Of a stretch of 10,461 nucleotides of DNA, positions 1-6,461 are shown piece after piece. The translations under genes and the position numbers were made by a program. Source of the DNA: Flammeovirgaceae bacterium (GTDB lineage Bacteria > Bacteroidota > Bacteroidia > Cytophagales > Cyclobacteriaceae); contig QIEB01000661.1 of assembly GCA_003229495.1 (NCBI GenBank), positions 1 to 10,461 of the forward strand, given 5' to 3'. The notes below the pieces were generated by a model. That model was not told the DNA's origin. It was given only the letters and a program-made list of their open reading frames with translations, and did not search any database. Position 1 is the first letter of the stretch; each line of letters starts with the position of its first letter.

Positions 1-339
1 TTGAAAGAAATCAGCCATTTAAGATCTTTAGGCCCACAAGAAATCAGAGAGTTGGAAGTTTTAAATTTTGAGAGACAAAATCAGGATTTTAGGCTAAAAT
101 ACAATGACTTGAAGATGGCCAGGAAATTCGAGACCATGGAACGATATCTCGGCCTATTCACTTCGTTCTTGTTCGCATCTCTGGCTTTCATCGCTTTATA
201 CTCAAGCATGGAACTAATATCAAATGGTCAGGGGGAGCACTTGCCACTGATGATTGCCACCATTTCCATATCTCTGATTTTGGGACTGTTTGGATTTATG
301 GTATTTATTAAGAAAATACCGCTGCAATGGCGCTCCTAA
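1..339 (+). CDS. small two-helix membrane protein, function unknown (possibly 5'-partial)
   Basis: The frame is open from the first base of the window to a TAA at 337-339. The first codon is TTG, so either translation starts there or the gene began further upstream; the first internal Met is residue 46, inside the helical region. The first ~45 residues are charged and probably helical, rich in Glu, Arg and Lys. Two hydrophobic segments follow at about residues 50-73 and 82-104, joined by a short polar loop, and the protein ends in a short basic tail. This layout (soluble helix, then a hairpin of two membrane helices) resembles DUF2335-type small membrane proteins, but I see no diagnostic motif and do not assign it. 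It is the only plus-strand gene here and converges on the serine hydrolase, with the two stop codons overlapping. Confidence 0.55.
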   Translation: MKEISHLRSLGPQEIRELEVLNFERQNQDFRLKYNDLKMARKFETMERYLGLFTSFLFASLAFIALYSSMELISNGQGEHLPLMIATISISLILGLFGFMVFIKKIPLQWRS

Positions 340-1715
340 CGGTAGGGGAAAGCCCTAACAACTTCCTCCACAAAACCGGTAAAATCCCAATTCGATTCGG
401 GTTGTGAAAAGCCCAAACGAACAATTACCAGCTCATAGGATGGAATTATCACTACTTTCTGCCCTTCGTACCCCGCCATATGGTAGGCGTCCTTTGGCAT
501 ATCCGGTCCACTCCCATCTTCACCTTTGGTGCGCCAAAAGTGGGCTGCATATTTTTGACGAGGCGCCTGAGGAGTTGGTTGCTGAGTATATTCCACCCAG
601 CCGGGAGGTAAGATCCTGTCCCCATTCCAAATCCCATCATTTAAATATAATAACCCAAATCGGGCCCAGTCCCTGGCAGTAGCGTACATGTAGGAAGACC
701 CTACGAAAGTACCATCGGGGCCCGGCTCGATTATGGCACTGCGCATTCCCAATTTATTAAAAAGAAAATTGTGGGGAAAATTCCAATATTGTTTACTATC
801 TCCTCCAATTTTACGCCTGATCAGTTCAGAAATAATGTTGGTGGTTCCACTACTATATTTCCAAATACTGTCGGGGGGAAACTCCAGAGACTTGGATAAG
901 GGTATTGAAGGCGGACTCGGAGAATTTAGGAGCATCCTTGTGGCATCTGAATAGCCAACATAAATTTCATCCCATTTTAAACCACTACTTTGCCGAAGCA
1001 ATTGATCCAGAGTAATCTTATTTCGTGGGTCACCGTCATCAGACCACTCCACAAAAAGATGATCATCTTCAAGGTGCAACAAATTCATTTGCACCAGAAT
1101 CCCCACCATGGCGTTGATCACACTTTTTGTCATGGACCAACCTATTAAAGGAGTGTCCCTGCTAAAACCCTGAGCATATCGCTCAGCAATTATTTTTCCC
1201 TTATACACAATTACCACAGCCCTGGTTCCCTGGAGGTGGTCGAGGTCTTTTTCCTCAAAAACCATGTTCAGCGCCCGATCCAGGACATCTTCGTCTAATT
1301 CCGCAGGGAATTCTCCACCAGCAAAATTATCACCGGTAGGCCAGTAATTATTAGCCTGACGAGCATCTGGCTTAATAATGAGAATTTTCTCGGATTTCAA
1401 TTGCTCCGCGGTAGTGCCCAAGGCCAGGGTACATCCCAGGCCCTCTCTAAAAACTGCAGTTCGAGGAGCCAGACCCATAACATCGGAGGTGACTGTAGAG
1501 TCCAGATAATTTACATTGAGGTCAACCATTCCAAATGAGGACAGGTCCTCTGCTAATACCGAAGACTGGTCACGATCGCTTATGAAAACACATGAGCACA
1601 TAATCTTGGCACTATAGGCGGTGTAAATAGGTAAGGCCTTCCAGGCATAATACCCGCCATAAACTATTAGCAGAAGCACTGCCACTCCTATGGTCCGAAA
1701 CACTAATTTTTTCAT
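336..1715 (-). CDS. membrane-anchored serine hydrolase, class C beta-lactamase/PBP fold
   Basis: The 459-residue protein belongs to the beta-lactamase-related serine hydrolase family (Pfam Beta-lactamase, PF00144). It starts with a basic end (MKK) and one hydrophobic segment at about residues 9-28. This is probably an uncleaved anchor, so the catalytic domain would face the periplasm. The domain spans about residues 160-450. The nucleophile motif SxxK is S194-M-T-K197. The second motif, YxN in class C enzymes, reads Y287-S-S. The third region reads H412-M-A-G-Y-E-G-Q419, taking the place of the KTG/HxG element. Such proteins include esterases, D-aminopeptidases and peptidases; the substrate cannot be read from sequence, and true beta-lactamase activity is unlikely. 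The ATG start is 77 bp downstream of the hutH stop, and no promoter consensus is visible in that gap, so readthrough from hutH is possible. Residues 40 and 42 are a CxC pair just after the anchor. Confidence 0.9.
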   Translation of the reverse strand: MKKLVFRTIGVAVLLLIVYGGYYAWKALPIYTAYSAKIMCSCVFISDRDQSSVLAEDLSSFGMVDLNVNYLDSTVTSDVMGLAPRTAVFREGLGCTLALGTTAEQLKSEKILIIKPDARQANNYWPTGDNFAGGEFPAELDEDVLDRALNMVFEEKDLDHLQGTRAVVIVYKGKIIAERYAQGFSRDTPLIGWSMTKSVINAMVGILVQMNLLHLEDDHLFVEWSDDGDPRNKITLDQLLRQSSGLKWDEIYVGYSDATRMLLNSPSPPSIPLSKSLEFPPDSIWKYSSGTTNIISELIRRKIGGDSKQYWNFPHNFLFNKLGMRSAIIEPGPDGTFVGSSYMYATARDWARFGLLYLNDGIWNGDRILPPGWVEYTQQPTPQAPRQKYAAHFWRTKGEDGSGPDMPKDAYHMAGYEGQKVVIIPSYELVIVRLGFSQPESNWDFTGFVEEVVRAFPYR

Positions 1716-1792
1716 AAACTACGATTCACAAATCAGCACGAAAATTACAAAATTCTAGTTTATTGATGGAGTGTGTTTTCAGAGACAATTTT

Positions 1793-3334
1793 CTAATAAT
1801 CTTCAAAGATTTGAAAATAATCTGAGCCTAAGACGTCATTCCATTTTAGGATGAAACCGTCAGAGAGCATGTGTTGAGCTATTTTAATATCATCTCCGAA
1901 TATCCGATCCTCCGAAGCGTGAGGAATTCGCTCCCTAACTGTCTGGTGAATTTCTTCCAGTACAGGAGTTGTTACCAGAGGACGCCTGAAATCCAGCGCC
2001 TGGCAGGCACAAAGGAGTTCAATGGCCAGAATATTCTCTAGGTTTCCTACCACCTGTAGTGCCTTTCTACCAGCAATACTGCCCATGCTCACATGATCCT
2101 CCTGTCCTAACGAGGTGGGTATACTGTCTACGCTAGCGGGGAAACATAAGGTTTTGTTTTCGCTGGCAAGGGCTGCAGACGTGTACTGCAGGATCATGAA
2201 CCCGGAATTAAGACCTATTTCTTTTACCAGCAATTTTGGAAGTCCGGTAACCGTCCCGTCCATAGCTAGATAAATCCGGCGATCTGAAATATTACCCAAC
2301 TCTGAAGCTGCCATGCACACATAATCCAGAGGCAATGCCATCGGCTGCCCATGAAAATTTCCCCCACTAATAGCCAATTCGCTGCTGATTATCACCGGGT
2401 TGTCAGTTACTGAGTTTAACTCAACTTCCAATACATCCTTTAAGTGGGCCCAGGCCTCTCTGGAAGCCCCATGAACCTGTGGAATGCACCGCAGTGAATA
2501 CGGGTCCTGTACTCTTTCGCAGTTCTTGTGGGACTCCACTATGGCCGAACCTTCCAAAAGTGATCTGATCCTGGCGGCAACGTGCTGACTACCCCTGTGG
2601 GGCCTTAATCGATGCAATTGAGACATGAACGGTTGTGCAGAACCAAGCAGGCCTTCCAGCATCATAGCTGCAATAAAGTCCGACTGACACAAACATTTGT
2701 GCAACATATGCAGGGTCATTATGGCAAAGGAGGCCATAAATTGGGTCCCATTTATCAGCGCCAGGCCTTCCTTAGGTGCCAGTTCCAACGGCCCCATGCC
2801 CTCCACACTAAGTACCTCTGCAGCGTCTGTCAAATTTCCGTTGTAATGAACTTTCCCCAATCCAATTAGAGGAAGAAACAAATGGGCCAAAGGGGCCAAA
2901 TCACCGGAAGCTCCTACTGAACCCTGACTGGGAACTACCGGAATAATATCGTTATCTATATGCCAGATTATCCGTTCCAGGGTTGATACAGTAATCCCGG
3001 AAAATCCCTGTGCCAATGCCTGTACCTTTAGAATCAACATTAATTTGGCGATGTCTTGGGGTATTGGGTCCCCGGTACCCACACTATGACTTTTGAGAAT
3101 ATTGTATTGTAGTAACTTGGTATTCTGGGGTGATATTTTTGTGGTACAAAGAGGTCCGAACCCAGAATTGATTCCATAGACAACCTCCTCTCCTGCCGCA
3201 ATATCTGCCACGATGCGCTGGCTGGCACGGACTTTTTCCAAACTGCCCTGACCTAGTTCAGCCTTAATCCTACCCTTGCATATTGCCAACGCGGTACCCG
3301 TAGTAATGTGATCTCCATATATGAATGAATTCAT
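1793..3334 (-). CDS. hutH: histidine ammonia-lyase
   Basis: Removes ammonia from L-histidine to give trans-urocanate, the first step of histidine breakdown in the cytoplasm. At 513 residues it has the normal length for the family. The self-forming MIO cofactor comes from A142-S143-G144 (bases 2903-2911). Other active-site positions known from Pseudomonas putida HutH are present: Y53, H83 (in the S-H-S motif), N195, Y279 and R282 in QDPYSLR, F327 in GNFHGQP, and E412 in LGQEDHVSMG. The Q-E-D-H and F-H-G-Q-P blocks separate it from the tyrosine ammonia-lyases that Bacteroidota use in flexirubin-type pigment clusters, so HAL is the specific call. The gene has its own likely promoter about 24 bp upstream. 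No hutU, hutI or hutG lies within the window, so it is an orphan locally. Start is an ATG at 3334. Confidence 0.97.
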   Translation of the reverse strand: MNSFIYGDHITTGTALAICKGRIKAELGQGSLEKVRASQRIVADIAAGEEVVYGINSGFGPLCTTKISPQNTKLLQYNILKSHSVGTGDPIPQDIAKLMLILKVQALAQGFSGITVSTLERIIWHIDNDIIPVVPSQGSVGASGDLAPLAHLFLPLIGLGKVHYNGNLTDAAEVLSVEGMGPLELAPKEGLALINGTQFMASFAIMTLHMLHKCLCQSDFIAAMMLEGLLGSAQPFMSQLHRLRPHRGSQHVAARIRSLLEGSAIVESHKNCERVQDPYSLRCIPQVHGASREAWAHLKDVLEVELNSVTDNPVIISSELAISGGNFHGQPMALPLDYVCMAASELGNISDRRIYLAMDGTVTGLPKLLVKEIGLNSGFMILQYTSAALASENKTLCFPASVDSIPTSLGQEDHVSMGSIAGRKALQVVGNLENILAIELLCACQALDFRRPLVTTPVLEEIHQTVRERIPHASEDRIFGDDIKIAQHMLSDGFILKWNDVLGSDYFQIFEDY

Positions 3335-3357
3335 GGATTAGAAGTTGGTGCTACCAA

Positions 3358-3388
3358 CAAATTTAACAGTAAATAGTAATCGTCCAAA
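3358..3388 (-). promoter_or_regulatory. Bacteroidota-type promoter upstream of hutH
   Basis: On the minus strand a TTTG (-33 box, 3385-3388) is followed after exactly 19 bp by TAAATTTG (-7 box, 3358-3365). This is a full match to the known Bacteroidota housekeeping pattern TTTG-N19-TAnnTTTG. Transcription would begin a few bases below 3358, giving a leader of roughly 17-20 bases before the hutH ATG at 3334. Inferred from pattern only. Confidence 0.7.
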
Positions 3389-3398
3389 ATTGCGATTA
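3377..3398. repeat. inverted repeat over the hutH -33 box
   Basis: TAATCG (3377-3382) and CGATTA (3393-3398) form a perfect 6-bp inverted repeat with a 10-bp spacer holding the TTTG of the -33 box. The right arm includes the stop codon of the upstream gene (3396-3398). It could be an operator for a hut regulator or a chance repeat; arms this short do not decide. Confidence 0.3.
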
Positions 3399-4142
3399 TT
3401 CTGAACGTTCGTCCTTGAAGTCTTCATAACACTGATTGATGGCTACTAACAAGTCATAATCATTCACCTCGCCCAGGAACAGATCGGTAAATTTGCAATA
3501 CTCTATGAATTCTTCCAGTTCGTGCTTGTCCTCAATACCGGTAACTTCTTTAACGTATTTGGTATTGTATCTGGACCGCACCCGTTGATGACTTTCTATT
3601 TCCTGGCGTTTTTTGAGGAATTCCCTTCGTCTTCTGATCTTCTTACTCAACTTGCCTTGTATAAAGCTGATAGGACTGCCAAAGCCAGGATTTATGGGCT
3701 TTGGAGGCCCACGATAGGCACCAGGAATAATTACCTGGTCCTCATCTTCAATTTCCATGGCCAGGATCTGTTGCTTAAACTCGGACACCGTAGCCGGCCA
3801 CTGATAGATGGTCACTTCACCTAGTTCAGTGATTGATTGAGTTAGGGCAATAGTTAAACTGTATTCATTCATTGAATGGATAGGAATAAGTACTAGATAG
3901 TCGTTATATCCCACATGGGTAATCCGAATGGTGTCCCCTTTGGAGAGTTCAATGATAAAATTCCCGTCCAAGTCGGTAGTGGTGCCGGCTTTTCTTTGAC
4001 AAATTATGTGCACACCCTGAATGGGATGCCCGTTACCACCGTCCACGATAGTACCGGATAGCCGGACCTGGTCTGCTGGGATTTGTCCGAAAATCCAGCT
4101 GCCCATCAGGTTCAATACCAATGCTAATAAATAACGTTTCAC
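3396..4142 (-). CDS. secreted carboxypeptidase-regulatory-like domain protein
   Basis: The open frame can start at TTG 4181 or GTG 4142. I choose GTG 4142 (248 aa). It yields a compact signal peptide, MKRYLLALVLNLMGSWIFGQ, and sits 17 bp after the preceding stop, whereas TTG would overlap that gene by 22 bp and add a long atypical N-terminus. After the signal peptide, residues ~27-112 form a CarboxypepD_reg-like beta-sandwich (PF13715 type): GTIVDGG at the first strand, GTTTDLDGNF in the middle, and THVGY near the end. The C-terminal half is basic and helical, with a KKIRRRREFLKKR stretch at about 167-179, and ends in an acidic-aromatic region. Stand-alone proteins of this layout are common in Bacteroidota and have no firm function; unlike SusC proteins there is no TonB-dependent barrel. 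It forms a tight pair with the upstream gene, probably an operon. Confidence 0.8.
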   Translation of the reverse strand: MKRYLLALVLNLMGSWIFGQIPADQVRLSGTIVDGGNGHPIQGVHIICQRKAGTTTDLDGNFIIELSKGDTIRITHVGYNDYLVLIPIHSMNEYSLTIALTQSITELGEVTIYQWPATVSEFKQQILAMEIEDEDQVIIPGAYRGPPKPINPGFGSPISFIQGKLSKKIRRRREFLKKRQEIESHQRVRSRYNTKYVKEVTGIEDKHELEEFIEYCKFTDLFLGEVNDYDLLVAINQCYEDFKDERSE

Positions 4143-4159
4143 TTTTCGAAATAAAATTT

Positions 4160-4648
4160 CTATTGCCAGCCACCTACCCAAACACGGGCATTTTTAGATA
4201 CCCTATACTTCTTCCATTCCAGCAGCCTAAAAGTTTGTCCAAGCGCCAAAAATGCCAGACCTATAAGAGCTGATTCTTGTTGGTCGTAAAATGGATTGCT
4301 AACCAATGGATGTACTGCTGCTCCAATTAAGAACCCCGATGCGGGCACAAGAGTGCCATAGCGCAAAACCTTCCAATGATTTCGATGAAAATAGAAAGCA
4401 TCAAAATCATCCAATCGGAGGTATATATCTTTGTCTCCCAAAATCACTACACTATCGGCCAGTCCCGCCAGTTTACTGTGATGTTTTTGCTTATCCCCCC
4501 GCAAAGTAAAAGTAACCTCGGTTCCCAATGGAATTCTAATTCTGTTTTTCCCATATCGGTCCAATACCAGATATTGCTGGGCCGCCAGGTTAGAACAGAC
4601 CATGAACTGCAGCCAGATGCATACCAACAAACGCCAGGTTGTTAACAT
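4160..4648 (-). CDS. exported protein of unknown function with two C-terminal hydrophobic segments
   Basis: The 162-residue protein begins with a clear signal peptide; the likely cut is after A23 or A24 (SNLAAQQ). Residues ~25-90 look like a string of beta strands, alternating hydrophobic residues with turns (IRIPLGTEVTFTLRG, then DSVVILGDKDIYLRL). Two hydrophobic stretches follow at about 98-115 and 127-141, which may be membrane helices, and the tail is basic. I do not recognise a named family. Small exported proteins of this style, a beta-rich segment followed by a helical hairpin, occur widely in Bacteroidota. It begins with ATG at 4648 and ends in TAG at 4160-4162, just before the GTG start of the CarboxypepD_reg protein, so the two are probably expressed together and may work together. 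Confidence 0.75.
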   Translation of the reverse strand: MLTTWRLLVCIWLQFMVCSNLAAQQYLVLDRYGKNRIRIPLGTEVTFTLRGDKQKHHSKLAGLADSVVILGDKDIYLRLDDFDAFYFHRNHWKVLRYGTLVPASGFLIGAAVHPLVSNPFYDQQESALIGLAFLALGQTFRLLEWKKYRVSKNARVWVGGWQ

Positions 4649-4695
4649 TAGTGCAATATACGGATTAGAAGTATGACCTAAGTTTAATTAATGTT

Positions 4696-4726
4696 AAAGC
4701 CTTATTCAGTTATAAGTGCTTTTTTT
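4696..4726 (+). terminator. strong hairpin with T-run, plus-strand orientation
   Basis: On the plus strand AAAGC-CTTAT (4696-4705) pairs with ATAAG-(T)-GCTTT (4712-4722): ten pairs with one bulged T at 4717 and a 6-base loop, followed by seven T (4720-4726). This has the form of an intrinsic terminator read left to right, yet every neighbouring gene is on the minus strand. Read on the minus strand the same hairpin is preceded by seven A and followed only by TTTAACATT, so it could also end amidase transcripts, less well. Confidence 0.5.
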
Positions 4727-4778
4727 CGTAATTCGTCTATGAAAATCATAACCTCCTGGCCGTAAACGAGCTTCCTTC

Positions 4779-6404
4779 CTATGGCAGGTTTAGGGTAGGT
4801 AGCAATTGGGGGACTTTGCGTGGTCCCCGCGCCTGCTCAAATGAGTATGCCATAGCAATCAATTTAGGCTCTTGCCAGGCAGTTGAAAACAGGCTGATTC
4901 CCACAGGCAGGCCAGACACATAGCCTGCAGGAACTGTGATATTTGGATAACCTGCTCTTGCCGCCGGTGACGAACTGCCGCCAACATGGTGATCACCATT
5001 GATCACATCAATAGGCCACGCCGGCCCTCCGTTTGGGGCCACAATTGCATCGAGGTTATGCTCCTTCAGGGTCTTGTCAATTCCTTCGGCCCGCGACAAT
5101 CTTAAAACTTTTTCCAGTGTTTCCTGGTAATCAGAACTTTCCAGGTCATCCTTATCCTGCGAAAGAAGCAAGATCTCCTGCTCAAAATAGGGCATTGATT
5201 GGTCGCGATTGGCCTCATTAAAATCTATGATATCTTGTAGTGTTTTAACCTTGGCGTCCGGACGATTTTGGGAAAGATATTGATTGATCCCATGTTTAAA
5301 TTCGTACAATAGCAAGTCGTACCCGGAACGCCCTGTTTGCTTAGCACCAGTTATTTCTACCGGATCGATAATTTCTGCTCCTGAAGATTTCATAAAATCC
5401 AAGGCCTCTTCCATAATCCGGTCCACCTTTTCGTGAAAACCCATAACTTTTCGCCAAACTCCAATTCTTTTTCCCTGTAGCCCATTCTTGTCCAGAAATT
5501 GCTGATAGTCCATGTGTGATTTACTTTCACTCTCCTCTGTCCGTGGGTCCGATCCGTCTATTCCAGTCAATGGTCCTAACAAGGCTGCTGCATCTGCCAC
5601 TGTCCGACCCATAGGGCCTGCGGTGTCTTGTGTATGGCTGATGGGAATAATGCCACTTCTGCTCCACAGCCCCACTGTCGGTTTAATACCCACCACCCCA
5701 TTAGCTGCAGAAGGACATACGATAGATCCATTGGTTTCAGTACCAATGGTAATGGCACACAAATTCGCGGAAACCGCTGCCCCGCTGCCGGAACTTGAAC
5801 CGCAAGGGTTCCTATCAAGTGCAAACGGGTTTCTGGTCTGCCGGCCCCTGCCACTCCAGCCGCTACTCGATCTCTCAGAGCGAAAGTTGGCCCATTCGCT
5901 AAGATTGGTTTTGCCCAACAGTACCGCGCCAGCCTCCCTAAGCTTTTTGACAATAAAAGCGTCTTGTGGGGCGGGTGGACCTACCAACGCCAGAGATCCG
6001 GCAGTGGTCATCATTTGATCCCCTGTGTCAATGTTGTCTTTGATCATAATAGGAATCCCATGAAGTGGTCCCCGTGTTCTTCCTGAAGCTCTTTCATCAT
6101 CGAGCAGATCAGCAATTTTCAAAGCTTCGGGATTGACTTCAATTACGGAGTTCAATCCGTTTTTGTCCACCTCCCCGATCCGTTTCAGGTACAACTCGGC
6201 AATACTTCGGGCTGTGTGCCGGCCGTCATTCATGGCTTCCTGAAGTTGTCTGACGGTATATTCTTCCAAGGGGAAGGGGTCATTGTGCTGTTGATTGTGC
6301 TCATCGCCTCCTTTGTTTTCCGGCGAACAACTCGAAAGTCCGAAGGTGGTTAATAGCGAACTTATGGCGCTTGTTTGAAGGAAGTTTCTTCTTTTCATAA
6401 TCAT
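4779..6404 (-). CDS. amidase-signature family amidase, predicted Tat/lipoprotein
   Basis: The 541-residue protein hydrolyses an amide bond using the amidase-signature Lys-cisSer-Ser triad. K122 lies in GIPIMIKDNID. The cis-serine S203 opens the Gly/Ser-rich signature CGSSSGSGAAVSA. The nucleophile S227 lies in GTETNGSIVCP, 24 residues later, as in FAAH and malonamidase E2. The N-terminus has K-R-R-N-F-L-Q, a twin-arginine-like motif, then a hydrophobic stretch and a lipobox L23-S-S-C26, so I expect a lipid-anchored envelope enzyme. A linker rich in Gln, His and Asn follows. This sets it apart from the cytoplasmic tRNA-amidotransferase subunit GatA, which shares the fold. The substrate is unknown; secreted peptide or aryl amides are possible. 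The start is ATG 6404, with a second ATG at 6398. It lies 57 bp downstream of the class V aminotransferase gene with no promoter consensus between them, so the two are probably cotranscribed. Confidence 0.92.
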   Translation of the reverse strand: MIMKRRNFLQTSAISSLLTTFGLSSCSPENKGGDEHNQQHNDPFPLEEYTVRQLQEAMNDGRHTARSIAELYLKRIGEVDKNGLNSVIEVNPEALKIADLLDDERASGRTRGPLHGIPIMIKDNIDTGDQMMTTAGSLALVGPPAPQDAFIVKKLREAGAVLLGKTNLSEWANFRSERSSSGWSGRGRQTRNPFALDRNPCGSSSGSGAAVSANLCAITIGTETNGSIVCPSAANGVVGIKPTVGLWSRSGIIPISHTQDTAGPMGRTVADAAALLGPLTGIDGSDPRTEESESKSHMDYQQFLDKNGLQGKRIGVWRKVMGFHEKVDRIMEEALDFMKSSGAEIIDPVEITGAKQTGRSGYDLLLYEFKHGINQYLSQNRPDAKVKTLQDIIDFNEANRDQSMPYFEQEILLLSQDKDDLESSDYQETLEKVLRLSRAEGIDKTLKEHNLDAIVAPNGGPAWPIDVINGDHHVGGSSSPAARAGYPNITVPAGYVSGLPVGISLFSTAWQEPKLIAMAYSFEQARGPRKVPQLLPTLNLP

Positions 6405-6461
6405 GGGTTAGATATAGGTAAGATCGGAATAGGTCTTCTTGATAGGGTTTAATTTAATCAA

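Noticed and set aside
1793..3334. Tyrosine ammonia-lyase of a flexirubin/aryl-polyene pigment cluster.
   Set aside because: The protein has the HAL-specific FHGQP and QEDHVSMG blocks, and no pigment genes (ketosynthases, acyl carrier proteins, acyltransferases) are nearby.
3325..3334. The 10-bp palindrome ATGAATTCAT at the start codon of hutH.
   Set aside because: Most of it is set by the codons for Met-Asn-Ser; a short AT-rich palindrome here is expected by chance.
5512..6018. A 168-codon open frame on the plus strand opposite the amidase gene.
   Set aside because: It mirrors the most conserved part of the amidase, including the Gly/Ser-rich signature, and its product has no recognisable domain. 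This is the usual shadow of a real coding strand.
4779..6404. GatA subunit of the tRNA amidotransferase.
   Set aside because: It carries an export signal with a lipobox and has no gatB or gatC neighbour. An envelope amidase fits better.
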